Source: Lenzites betulinus
Lineage: Eukaryota > Basidiomycota > Agaricomycetes > Polyporales > Polyporaceae
Reading direction: 5' to 3'
DNA: 64,000 nucleotides
Assembly: GCA_022264855.1 (NCBI GenBank)
Contig: JABYQU010000001.1
Location: 1,922,001 to 1,986,000 of the forward strand
Shown here piece after piece: positions 46,300 to 57,327 of the stretch. The first letter of the stretch is position 1, and each line of letters begins with the position of its first letter. Made by a program: the position numbers and the translations under genes. Under the pieces are notes generated by a model. That model had not been told where the DNA came from, ran no database searches, and saw only the letters and a list, made by a program, of their open reading frames with translations.

Positions 46300-46852
46300 A
46301 TGATGAGTAACTCGAATAACAACGTCAACGGAACGTCTGTGCTTCTCGCCACAGTTATAAAAGAACTAAACTCAGATAATTGTATGTCTTCCCTATATTC
46401 TCCCCTAATGGCTGTTCTGAAACTATCGTCAACCTAGTGGATGATTCGCTGGAGAAACTCCGTTTCTTCTTCCCCGAAGCCCTCCTTCTCGGTGCTTTGG
46501 ACCTCATAGATCGCGACAGTGTCATTGTATACAAGACCGTATGGGGGCGCCCCCAGTACGAAGTCTTGGGCTCGACCGCGACGTACGCCGTCTTTCCGGG
46601 CCTTCCCTCGGCCAACGGACACGAGCTGGCTTACTGCACGTGTCCGGCTTACGCGTATTCTGTGTTGCTCTCGGAGACGCAACTTATGGTGTGTATACAG
46701 ATGCAAGCATAGGAGAGTGTGGCCTGCTGATATATTGGTAGTGCAAGCATGTTCTCGCGACCCTTTTGGCACGCCGACTGGCCCGATGCGTGGAGCGACC
46801 TATCACCGCCGATGAACTTGCGTCTGTCATCGCCCGACAATGCAGTCTTTGA
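46300..46852 (+). CDS. SWS1: SWIM zinc-finger recombination protein Sws1/Zswim7
   Basis: Three exons, 46300..46381, 46438..46688 and 46742..46852, give 147 residues. Sws1 partners with a Rad51 paralogue in the Shu complex and promotes homologous recombination. The N-terminal helix region contains DDSLEKLRFFFPEALLLGAL; next come the strand VIVYKTVWGRPQYEVLG and the SWIM motif. The motif reads YCTCPAY with CKHVLATLLARRL, i.e. C-x-C ... C-x-H, with the second pair placed exactly at the start of exon 3. Size and motif match Zswim7-type proteins. The 3' end faces the CDCA7-like gene, 254 bp away. Confidence 0.93.
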
Positions 46853-47106
46853 CAACATGGTTGGTTGTGATCATGATGGGCTTGTCGATGTGGCGATTGT
46901 GGAAGTACTGTATTATACCGTAACATACTGTTACAAGTTAACCGTAAGTACAGAAGTCGACGCGTGTACAATCGACAGCAAGTGGCAAAGGTATACAGTA
47001 GCGTCTACTGGCATATAAGCATGAGTCGTTAGTAATTATAGGATCAGGATTCTGAGTCGGCGGTCTAGTCCATTATAATCAGCTATTCTGCAATTTCAAT
47101 GTCACG

Positions 47107-49908
47107 CTACTTCCCATAGAACGTCTGCGTGGAGATTGCGTCGGTCCTCTGTACGCCCTTCCCCTTCGCGCTCTTCCCCGCTTTCTCCTCTGGCTTCTCC
47201 TTCTCCTCTTTCTCCGCTCCGTCCTTGGCGGAGTCCTTGGATGCACGTTTGATACGCCACTCGAGGAGTTCGGCGTACTCCTGCAAGCCTTTGGCCAACA
47301 TCCTGATCTCGTGCTTCTTGGGCGGCACGATGCCCTCATACGGCCGAGCGTCCTTATCGTCACTGTCGGAACCTAGGGTGGCTGACCTAGCGAGTTCGTC
47401 TTCGTCCTCGGTGTCCTTATTCATCGATGCGAAGGTACGTGGGCCGGAGCGCGAAGGGCCAGCGAGACTGGAGTCACCTGCCGAGCTGGTAACTGAAGGA
47501 CGACTGCGGCGCTTGTCGCTTTCGGTCACTGGGACGACTGGGATGGCGACCGAGTCTTCGGGCTCCTTCGACGTCCGTTTCGCCTCCATGTCGACGCCGT
47601 GCTTCATCGCGAGCCATTCCGACAGTTTCGCGACTTCCTCCGGCTGCCAAAAGCCCCACCAGCCCTCAGCGTCCTCATCCGCCTCTCCCTCGTCCTCTGC
47701 GTCGTCATCGTCGTGCGAGAGTTTGGCGACTTCGGCCCCCTCAGGCTTGAGGCCCCACACAGCGACGAACCACGACCACTGTCGCATACGCTTCCGCTGA
47801 GCCTCGTCCGCGACTCCACGTCGCTTTCCAAGCCGGACATTGCCCTTGTCGCCTTCGAGGAAATTGACTGCGGCCTCGCGTTCGATGATTCCTGGAGTGA
47901 GCGCATAGTACACCCGGCCGTCCGCGTCCCTGCCCAGGGGAGCGAAGCGCGGGATGCACTCGGCCGCCGCAACCCTTTGCGCGTGCTCGATGGCTGAGAG
48001 AGCGGCCTTGTGATCGGCACGGGCAGCGTTCCTATCAGCGCGGGTTGTTTCCTTGGTGTCCATGGAGGACTTCCACCGCGCGTTCTCCTCCGCAGTGAGC
48101 TCGCGTGCGGCACGAACGAGATCCTTTTCTTGCGACGCCGCGCGTTCAAAGTCCTCCCGGACTGCCTTGGTCTGTAAGGTGTACTCCACCAGGGCGCCGA
48201 CGACTGGAACCAGCTGCGCAGTGTAGAGAATAGGGATGGAAGAACCGGAGGGGTCTTGGGCTACGGCAGCGCTCCGGGTGCTCTGTCTTGTCGCAGTAGT
48301 CACGGGAGGCAATGGGTCAGGAAGCGCGAGAGAGCTCTCGTTGCGTAGGGAAGCCAAGGCTGCCCACATCTTGTTGAGGCTTGCGCCGCTAGTCCTGATA
48401 CTCTGGATCGCCTTGGTCAATGCCGCCGTGCTCTCCTCCATACCCGCATCCTTCGACAGCAACGTCAAGAGGCCGATGAGTGTTGCCTTGAGAGAAGGCT
48501 CCGGAACCCATCCTACGAGTAGGGAACCGTCCACATGGCCTCTGTGGTCCGAGTCGGAGGATCTAAGCGTGGTACTACCCAACTCCTCGAACTCTTCGAG
48601 GTGACCCCGGGCGATATCGGTGAGATGGGCAAAGCGCAGGAGATATTCGCGTATGTTGAGTCTTTGCAATGCGCCATCGTGCGAAAGCGCGCTCGACAAG
48701 CGGGTCCACACAGGCTTAGGGACAGGCTTGGGTGCAGCCTCGGCCTTGGGTCGTGACACCCGACGCTTCGGTTGATTGGTCGCAGCGCCTTCACCGCCTG
48801 AAGCCGTCTTGACCTTCACGTGGGGGGAAGGGGGAACAAGGACGTGTGGTTTGGGCTTAGACGCATGAGGCTTCGAACGAGCTGCCCTGACTTTTGCTCC
48901 CTTCTTGACAGGAACAGCGGATGAGGACGGGATAGGAACAGACACCTCGAGTTCGGATGCTGGTTGGACGCGAGCACCATCCTGCTGGGGGTGACATTAG
49001 ATACATCGAATACATAGCATATACCCACGAATACCTGGTTTGGGACGAGGTCTTGGGAAGCATGTACCTTGGCCGACTTGCGGGCTTGGAGGTTGAGGTC
49101 ACTACGTACAGTTCAGCCGCACGTCTCACAGAGAAAGATAGGCGAGCATACATACCCCGTTGCAGGAAGACCCTTCGCTTTCCTACACACTCTGCAGTTG
49201 CACTTGTCGCTGCAACGAGGGCATCTACACGAACAGTAAGTATATGCAGGTCAAGTACGAAATGAAAGACTCACGTGAAGAAGTAGCTAACATGTGTCGC
49301 ATGCTTTGCCCGTGCTTCCGGTGATACGCCCTCCGCCGTGCTCGCCTTGAGATCCTCGATATTCTCTTGATACCTGTTGCGCAGACACGCTTTGCAGTAC
49401 CGCAATACACATCGCCTCCCATTAGGGCGCAGTGATGTGCATTGAATGACGCCTACAACCATTGCGCATGCGTATTACGTTCAATCAACCGAGAGTGTAG
49501 AGCGAGCTGTAAATCCTTACCAGTGGGGTCGAATTGTCGCGTGCATTGGTGGCATCGAACAGTTTCCTCTTGCAACCCAGCTCTCATACCGTCCGTTACT
49601 CCTGTATTCTTTGGTCCTCCTGCGTCTGCGGCTGTACGAACATCGGACTTCGGCTTCTTGGCCGGGCGTGCAGCCCCTTCGCCCGGGTGGTCGGTGTGAG
49701 GTGCGCCCATGGGCTTGCGTTTCAATTTGTTGGAAGGTGATGAGGAAATTTCGACATGGTCCACGTTCATAGCTACAGCCTTCAACGGCGTGTTCACCTG
49801 CTGCACGCGAGGATTCGCACCGCCGGATCTGGCGGGCGTAAACGGAGAAGGAGGTATCTCGACGAACACCTGCGATTTGCGCCGGAAGGCAGAAGACGGT
49901 CTGTCCAT
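47107..49908 (-). CDS. CDCA7-type zf-4CXXC_R1 protein with DDT/WHIM-like region
   Basis: Five exons: 49908..49521, 49452..49275, 49224..49156, 49101..49068 and 48981..47107; 847 residues. The cysteine domain (about 119-210) has 11 Cys: RCHQCTRQ, IQCTSLRPNGRRC, YCKACLRNRYQEN, then TCPRCSDKCNCRVCRK and GLPATG. This is the zf-4CXXC_R1 arrangement of human CDCA7, a partner of the HELLS/LSH remodeller. Downstream, LNIREYLLRFAHLTDIA (about 330) resembles a DDT domain and IPRFAPLGRDADGRVYYAL (about 570) resembles a WHIM motif, a layout seen in plant and fungal chromatin factors. The C-terminus is charged and Lys-rich. A nuclear chromatin role is expected from the domains. Exon 4 is 34 nt. Confidence 0.92.
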
Positions 49909-50185
49909 GGCTGGATATATGCTGTTGTTGTGAGATGAAAGTCGCGGAAGAAGGTGGTGGTTTGAGAGAAAGTAGTGGGAGACCGGAAGCCCCGATCAAC
50001 AGCAGCCACAGTCGCGGCGCGACGCGACGGCACATGCATCGTGACGGCACGTGATGCCAACCTGCCCTGAAGCAAAAGTTTCGGAACTGGCAGTGGCGGA
50101 AGCGCTGGTGTGGGGACAAGACAGGTCGGCGGTGACGAAACAGAGCAGCTCCTTGTGCACGACGCCGACAGCGACGATAACTCGA
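49909..50185. promoter_or_regulatory. 277-bp bidirectional promoter (CDCA7-type gene / TIM17)
   Basis: Divergent start codons at 49908 (-) and 50186 (+). No TATA box is evident and nothing else fits in the interval, so both promoters must share it. Confidence 0.55.
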
Positions 50186-50890
50186 CATGGCCCACGCAGA
50201 TCACACAAGAGACCCATGGCAAGCACGCTCCTCTTATACCCCACTACTCCAATGCTGATGGTCTTCTTGCTCGTCCATCTTTGTCACAGTCCCTGGGTTA
50301 TCCTTTCCGACTTCGGTAGCGCCTTCGCTATGGGGGCGGTCGGTGGTACCATTTGGCACGGTATCAAGGGTGCCAGGAACTCACCAAGGGTGCGTGTGCT
50401 CTATCTCCATGTCACTGCAGGTGTTCTGACCAGTTACGCAGGGCGATCGATTTGTCGGAGCCCTCTCAGTTGTCAAGGCGCGGGCACCCGTAACGGGCGG
50501 CAACTTCGGTGTCTGGGGTGGCATGTTTTCGACGTTTGACTGTGCAGTCAAGGGCTGGCGACAAAAGGAGGACATGTGGAACGCGATCATCTCTGGTTTC
50601 CTTACTGGTGGATGTCTGGCTGCGCGGAGTGAGTCTATTTACCCCCGCTTTTGCCCGACCAGTTGACTGATCACAACTTTCCCCAGGCGGACCTCGCGGG
50701 GCTTTGACTTCTGCAGTCGCGTGTGGTATTCTGCTCAGTGTCTTTGAGGGTGTCGGTGTCCTTGTATCGCGAGTATTCAACGAGGGTACTCGGCCACAGC
50801 TACCACCAAGTGAGTGAATTGAGATAGAATCGCTCAAAGATGTGCTAAATGCGCCTGCCTATAGTGCCTGAAAACGTGCAACCGCAGTGA
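50186..50890 (+). CDS. TIM17: Mitochondrial import inner membrane translocase Tim17
   Basis: Five exons: 50186..50217, 50290..50389, 50442..50628, 50687..50809 and 50865..50890; 155 residues, the family length. Tim17 is a core subunit of the TIM23 channel for presequence proteins. The N-terminus reads [20 protein letters not shown], followed by [40 protein letters not shown] and [20 protein letters not shown], all textbook Tim17 landmarks including the conserved Cys residues. Intron 1 begins with GC rather than GT (ATG|GCAAGC...CAG). A GT donor cannot restore the frame because a stop comes first, so a GC-AG intron is required. Confidence 0.96.
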
Positions 50891-51331
50891 CCCGTTCTCC
50901 CCTCTGGATTATAGATGTATATCGCACCCTACTTGCTCTCTATGTTCTATTAATGCTCACATTGCTCTCCTCTGTACTGTGGCCTATCACTCCTGCTTAT
51001 GACGACCTACAGCCACAGGATTAGCGCAGCAAGAATGCCATTGAGAGGGCTGCTCGCGTTCAGGATCAGCACCTCAGCGATTTGCTTCACACCCAAATCA
51101 CGAACAGGCTGCTCTACAGAGCGTCATACGCTTGTCAACCTGACGCTAACGTGGAAGGCATGAATATCACGAAGATCTTGTCGTATATATCCTGGCGCAA
51201 CACAAATCCTTGTATGATTGCAATACATAACCCCACGATCAGCTCCAGGGTCAGCACAATGGCATTGGTTGCTACATCTTAAGTGTTAGCGGCTATTCGT
51301 GTAACACGAACCCGATAGTCATTGTACACCT
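50891..51331. other. Convergent 3' intergenic segment
   Basis: Between TIM17 (+) and the WBP4-like gene (-). No gene or repeat recognised. Confidence 0.5.
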
Positions 51332-52519
51332 TTAGACGACTCGCCTGCCACCTCTGCTCCCTCCGGCGTTGGGGACTTTGCGTTTCTTGAACATAGAACC
51401 TCCAGATACTGCTGGAGCTGGTACATCCCCGCCGGTGGGTTCTGGCTTCACAAAATCCTGGACTGCCTCCGCTTTCACTGCGTGAGCAGGGGCTTCGTCC
51501 AAAGGCGGCTCTGGCGGCGCGTGGCCCTGAGGTGACTTCTCTTCGGGCTTCGCATCTTCCTGCGATTCCGCATCTGGTGGCCCGGTAGCATCGTTCGCGG
51601 TGCCCGAGGGGTTGTGGCTAGTCCCAGGTTTGTTCCACCCCCGCGCCGACCATCGTGGTTTCTCCGTGCCCCCAGCGGGTAGTAGTCCTCCAGGTAGACC
51701 GGTGCTAGAGGTGCCCGCCTGCCCCAAAGACTGTTCTTCAGCCTCCTCCTTCTTCGCCTTCAGTTTGATCGGGGCAGCGCCAGGGTCGTAGAGGTCGTCC
51801 AGGCCTACGTTCACCTTCTTCCGCCGCAGCTTCCACCCCCTTGTGTCTTCTTCGTCCAGCCAATGCTCCGCAGGTCGCTTCTCTCCTGCCCTCGCTGAAT
51901 CCTCCCCATGCTCCGTCTTCACATCCCCAGCGCCGATTTCCTGCTCACAACCCGGGAGCGAGGGATACAGAACGTCGACAACTTCCCATTCTCCGGCGAC
52001 GCCTTCCTTGCGCCTCCGCTCCGCTTCGATCTTGCGTCGCTCCTCATCTGGGTCGGTAAACCCGAGTGACTCGGCAGTGGAGTAGTTCGCATACGGATTC
52101 GAAGGCTTTGGACCGCCAGCCGTCTTCGGTGCCGCCGCCGCCGAACTGGGTCCTGCGATGGCGCTGCTGCTACCAGGCTTCACAAGGCCCGCCTCTACGT
52201 CCTGCGCGTAGGCCGCTTGAGCTGCCTACATGTTAAAACGCAACTTGTCAGAATAAATGTGTGGCTAGCGCAGTTATGAAAGACGAAGGGCGAGGGTAGT
52301 CATACATACCTTCTCGACTCGCGCCATATCGCGCTTCTCCTCCTCCAAGTCATGTTTGCGCTTCTCTCCCGCCTTGTAGAGCCCGCGCACGAAACGCTCG
52401 ACGTTGCCCTTGTGTCGAAGACCGGACTCGTGCTGCTTGCGAGAAGGCGCATCGTCCGCGATGTAGATATTACAGTACTTGCAGAAGTACTTCTTGTGTG
52501 CGACCCAGTATTCAGACAT
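51332..52519 (-). CDS. WBP4/FBP21-like splicing factor with U1-type zinc finger
   Basis: Two exons, 52519..52310 and 52225..51332, give 367 residues. The N-terminus is a U1-type matrin zinc finger: YWVAHKKYFCKYCNIYIAD, then QHESGLRHKGNVERF, a C-x2-C...H...H arrangement that matches human WBP4, including the following charged helix and AAYAQD. WBP4 proteins join the spliceosomal B complex. No WW domain is visible here, although human WBP4 has two. The remainder is Glu/Lys/Pro-rich and disordered, with a short conserved-looking GEWEVVDVLYP and a basic C-terminus (MFKKRKVPNAGGSRGGRR). A tRNA-Ile gene lies 231 bp upstream. Confidence 0.88.
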
Positions 52520-52749
52520 GGTAAATGGAGACTCCAGACGAGTGCAGGGTAGGACAAGCGATGTGGAGAGGTGAAAATAGCGGCTTGGAACGGCTGGACG
52601 GTGGCTCGAGGCAACAGTCTTGGACCCGGGCAGACCGGTGACAGTCTCTGTTACGTCACGGTCACATTCTACCAAACGCTTGTCGAAATGAGCGTGCTTT
52701 CTCGGCTCTTTTAACGGGATCAAATGTGCCTTCCTCGCAGAAATAGCAT

Positions 52750-52823
52750 GGCCGACTAGCTCAGTTGGTTAGAGCGTGGTGCTAATAACGCCAAGGTCGT
52801 CGGTTCGACCCCGGCGTTGGCCA
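52750..52823 (+). tRNA. trnI-AAU: tRNA-Ile (AAT)
   Basis: A complete 74-nt cloverleaf without intron. Acceptor stem GGCCGAC pairs with GTTGGCC (one wobble), followed by discriminator A. The D arm is GCTC-AGTTGGTTA-GAGC. The anticodon loop GCTAATAAC holds AAT in the stem TGGTG/CGCCA. The T arm is GTCGG-TTCGACC-CCGGC. A TTTTT tract starts a few nt downstream as terminator. Sequence agrees closely with eukaryotic tRNA-Ile(AAU). Confidence 0.97.
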
Positions 52824-53059
52824 TATTTTTGTTTTCTCGCACTTCGTGTTATGTTTATCGGTGGGCACAGAAATTATATCGAGATCAAACTTGCAACTTG
52901 AACTTGAACTGGGCACGAAGATGAGGTAGCTTCAGCATGCATGAACAGCTTGAAAAAGAGCTGTCTATGTTATAGCATCATCTAGTACTAGTACAATCTA
53001 AACAGTACTGCGGTGAAACCAAAATCCTTGTAGTCCAGTATTACTCGATCCCACGATCG

Positions 53060-55860
53060 CTATCCTTTGTTCCGATACCGCAACAATCCTTCGCCATGTC
53101 CACTGCTATCAGGCTTCGCCTTCGACCGAGCCTGCGGCTTGCGCGATGCTGTCTTCTTCGTCTGGCCCGATGATTCACCAGAGCTCGATGGCTTCAAGTT
53201 GAGCGACGCGGTCTGCGCCTCCTTGATCGCTTGCTTGCTCAGACAGAAGTCGATATGCTCGTTGAGACCTTGATTGTCCGTGTCCAGCATTCGGCCACAT
53301 ATTGGGCACTCTAGCAAAGGTGGCTCTAGATCGTCGGCTGGTGCATTGTGTTTCGCTGGTGATGCTCGCGGTGGATGTGACGCCTTGGAAGAGGATGCTT
53401 TTTCTTCTGGAGGAATGAGAAAGGGAGGGGTGGACGAGGATTTAGGCTTGACGCTCGTTGACTGTGCGTGAACGGAGGAATCCTCCGCGTCCGCTTCAGC
53501 GTCGAGACTTTCTGTATGTGCAAGAGGATCGCCCTCAGCATCATCGTCATAGCCGGGCATTGTTACAGCGAAGCCGTCTTGCGATAATGTTGGGGGCTCG
53601 TTTTCATCATCATCCTGGGGCATGTCGGCTACTCGCCTCTTCTTCCGAGGTGACGTGCTGGACGAAGCGGCCTCGAAGAACTTGGACAGCCAAACATGGT
53701 CAGCAGAGGTAGGGAACGACGACAGGAGGAAGACCCACTCGCTTGATCCCTCGAGCCTTCGATTCTGCTTCAGCCTTGAGATCCTTGAGTTTCGTAACCC
53801 TCAATCCAATCAGACGGAGCGTCAGCGGTAGCTCAGGCTTGAGCAACTCTTGTCCGATCTGTACCTCGCTTTTAGCTTCGGACGGGAGCGGAATGAGGGG
53901 TCAGCGTACTGCAAACAAGTCTTCTTTCTTCGTAGATATCCACCTATCGAAAGACTTCGCGCGCGTGAAAACTGCTCAACATGATCAGCGGGGGTTTTTT
54001 AGGTCGGTCGAAGCAGGGTACCTTGGAATGTGTCCAACTTGTACTTGAGGGTGACGGTTTTACCCGTCCAACCACTTTCTACCATATCGGACTCAAGTTC
54101 AGCAGCAACCTCTTCGAGCTTTGAGTAGATTCTCGCAGTGTCCGAAAGCGCGTTGAACGTCCTGAGCGTGATGTGAGATGAGATGATTCATCCACGGACG
54201 CTCACCCGGGAGACCGTACCGTTCGGCCCCAATGCTCTTCCTTTCTTCCCTTTGGCCCGGTTGGACAATGTTGGAGCCGATCCCCAGGTGTGCTTGGAGA
54301 AGAAATTCTAATCCAAAATATTTGTCCATCAGGAACAGAACTGCTCGCTGCTCGAAGACGTCTCCGCATGTCTTCCATATATGAGTATTCTTCATAGGCA
54401 ATATGTGAACGTTGCTGACATACCTTGACACCTACCGAGTCGAGCAATCGCTCATGCACTCGGCCGACCCCTGGGACTTTCCGAATGGATAGCTCACGCA
54501 TAAACGCCTTGATCTCACCGGAGTCGAACTGCATCTTAAACTGGCCATTTGGTTTATTCTTCGTGAGAATGTGTTAGCGTGAAAATGAGCAGGCAGCGTA
54601 TACACGGTACCTTGTCCGAGCATATCTACATGCTATCAGTTACCACATCCACAGCATCAACAACGACAGGTTCGCTCACCTTTGCGAGCATCTGCAGATA
54701 TGTGAGCACTTAATACCTACTTACTGAGAGGGCGGACGCCTGACCTTGTTGGGTGCAATCCCTGCGCTTACCGTCAAGTTTGTCTCTTCATGAACGGTTC
54801 GTCTCATCTGAGAGACGCACTCTTCCGGACTGAGAGAGTGGTCTTCACAGTAACGCGTTATGCTGCTGCTGCATTACTTTTTAGAGGACCGGGCATGACG
54901 AGAGCGACACGTACTTGAGATAGCCCTCGTCGCATCCAGCCGCACACATCGTAGGGTCATACCGTTTGAAGATCGCCATGACTTTGTTCGACATCTCGTT
55001 GTACCATTCGAAATGGCTCCGGAGGCAGATGAGCTCTGGACACAGTTTCTTCGCCACAAACGCTGTGGTTATTTATAATCATGAGATGACCACGTCCGAA
55101 GGGTATCCACATACTGGCCATGCCGGAGCGCACACCGAACTTCCGTGCCTCATAAGAAGCTGTGGATACGACTCCCCCTCCTACCTAGATATTGATTAGT
55201 TCACGGGTAAGCGAGGGGTACTATGAGAACATACAGCGAATGGTTTAGATGCTAGGCTAGGATCGTGGAGGACCTCCACGCTTGCGAAGAAGGCGTCCAT
55301 GTCGACATGAACGATCACCTGAGAAAGGTCTCGTTTTGCTTCAAGTTGAGCAATCTATTGGGCCGAGGTACATCAGCGTCATATACTGCTGACACATTCG
55401 AGGTATCCACCAATTTGTCGACGCTCTCTTCTACTTTACCTGCGTTCAATGGTCAGCAGCAGGTTTGGGAACCCCCAGGCTGATACGTACGAAGATCGAC
55501 GCCCCTAATGGATTCGTCGCGTATCTTTAATATTTGTTCTATCCGTTCTGTGAGATCCTTGTCCTTGCGTTTCTCGTTCTGCAGCGGGCAAACCCGTTGA
55601 GTCAAGGAGGAACCTGATGAAGACCTTCAGGCCGACCTCATAGAATTTGGAGCCCTTCGAGACCTCCGCTATAATGCGATTTATCTCCGTCTGATCTTTG
55701 GCGAGTCTATAGTTGCAGCATTGCTTTCAGATGCTGCGCCGCTAACTAAGCGGGGAAAGGAAACCAACCCTGCCTTATTGACAGAAGGTCCTGCGAGACG
55801 TCTAAGTAGACTCTCGGTGTCGGGAGTGGATGGCGGCGCGTCTGTGTGTTTGTCCTGCAT
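53060..55860 (-). CDS. POLK: DNA polymerase kappa (Y family, DinB-type)
   Basis: Sixteen exons run from the ATG at 55860 to the stop at 53060. Landmarks in order: the N-clasp characteristic of pol kappa (LAKDQTEINRIIAEVSKGSK, then NEKRKDKDLTERIEQIL); the first catalytic motif IIVHVDMDAFFASVEV-like block (VIVHVDMDAFF); VSTASYEARKFGVRSGMA; the second catalytic motif CDEGYLN; VSAGIAPNKMLAKICSDKNK; the helix-hairpin-helix RKVPGVGRVHERLL; the little-finger domain ending LTLRLIGLRVTKLKDL; and one UBZ4 ubiquitin-binding finger (LECPICGRMLD...EHIDFC). It bypasses bulky minor-groove lesions. Two exons are 12 nt (54680..54691, MLAK) and 15 nt (54611..54625, ICSDK). The palm carboxylates are intact. Confidence 0.95.
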
Positions 55861-56412
55861 CGCTCATTGATATTTCGCACAGGTCAGAGAGACGGAAACA
55901 AGGAAACCGAGCCGCGGGTGCAGCGATGGTGGTGGTCGGGGACAAGGGGCGGTTGCGGTGCCGAACGCGCGATCGGCGCCGGGCGCGTATGCACGACGCG
56001 GTCGCGTGACTCACGGAGACACGCACGTGGCTTCAACGAGCACAGCGAGCCTCACAGGCCCTCACTCCCTGAGCCTGAGCCTGACACAGACTCGTCCTCG
56101 TACGGGTTGGAGCACTAATAGAGGTGCATCAGACAGCTACTATGCAGTTGCGACTGTAACCAGATATACTCGATTGGGACGCGGAAGTAATACTCCGCGC
56201 CTCAGATCTTCAAGTTCGAATATCAAAGCAGAGACCGTTGATAGTAGAGTATTAGCAGATCGTTCGTTGTCGTAACTGAGTACATCGTAACATCATCAAA
56301 ATGCTGCAGAAGAGTTGGAGAGCTGAAGCGATGGTCCTACATCCACTCGTGATGCCCACTGCCCACTGCGCCGCGCCGCCCAGCTCCAGACCAAGCTGGG
56401 TTCTTCTAGGGT
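55861..56412. other. Intergenic stretch, no gene recognised
   Basis: Upstream of polymerase kappa and downstream of the cytochrome b561 gene. No TATA box or other element was identified. Confidence 0.5.
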
Positions 56413-57327
56413 TCATGCCGTTTGTTGAGCCTCGTTGCCGTTCTCAATGGGCTTCAGCTCCGGCGTGTCCTTCAATGCAGATTCTCTTCGCGCTTCGCGC
56501 TCCAGCCTGAACTGGCGGAAAAGGAAGCCCAGGCCCGCGACGTAGAGGACGATGAGGAACTGCGCGCAGTCACACATGCCGGTCAACTTCCCTGCCAACT
56601 GAGGTGCGGCAAGATGCACTCACGATGATCCAGAAGTACCAGAAGCCGTTTGCGCCGTTTCCGACGCTTCCCCTGCCCGTCTGGAGTGGCCACTCCGTGC
56701 GGAAGCCCGTACGAACCTACGGAGCGAAAGGTGCACTGCATTAGTTCCACATTTCCGGCGGCCGAATGCAGGGTCTCGTCCGGCTCTCACGGTCGCTGCT
56801 CGGCTGCTGCGGACTGCAAATGCAACTCACCTGGTACATCGCGAAGACGATTATCAACAGCCCAAACGCCGCGTGGAAGTAGTTTTGGGCGGGACGGCGG
56901 CCGCGTCCAAGCGCCCACAGGCGGGGCTTGACGTAGTGCACCGTCAGACCGACGCCGACCTGAACGATGTAGAGCACGAAGATGGCGATGCCCCATTTCT
57001 TGTGCGTGTCGTTAATGGGGCCAGACTCTGAGAGGTTCACTGCATGAATGCCCAAGGCGACGCCGATAATTATGGTGGGTCCGGCTACGGTTGAATGAGA
57101 GGTGGTACCATGTTAGTCATGTTGGACGGCCCTGACGAAATTGACTGAGACGTACCGAGAGCAAGCTGACATATCCAGTGTGCCGTAAACCAGGAGGGTG
57201 TGTACGTCCGCGTGTACCTCGCTAGGAGAGCGCCGAGTGGTAGGAATCCGAGGAAGCCTATTACGCAGAATATGGCATGGGCGATGATGTACTTCTCGAA
57301 CGGGACCAGCGGGATGACCAAGGCCAT
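56413..57327 (-). CDS. Cytochrome b561 domain membrane protein
   Basis: Four exons on the minus strand, starting 57327..57156 and ending with a stop at 56413. Membrane segments include KYIIAHAIFCVIGFLGFLPL, the AGPTIIIGVALGIHAV helix, WGIAIFVLYIVQVGVGLTVH, YFHAAFGLLIIVFAMYQ and FLIVLYVAGLGFLF. Histidines suited as heme ligands lie in IIAHAI, FTAHWI, GIHAV and YFHAAF. The b561 core transfers electrons across membranes; the donor is unknown and no DOMON or CBM module is attached. The start is uncertain: the frame continues upstream for about 16 codons (SPSQTTPTLATVLV) behind a possible acceptor near 57377, so a further 5' exon may exist. Confidence 0.85.
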
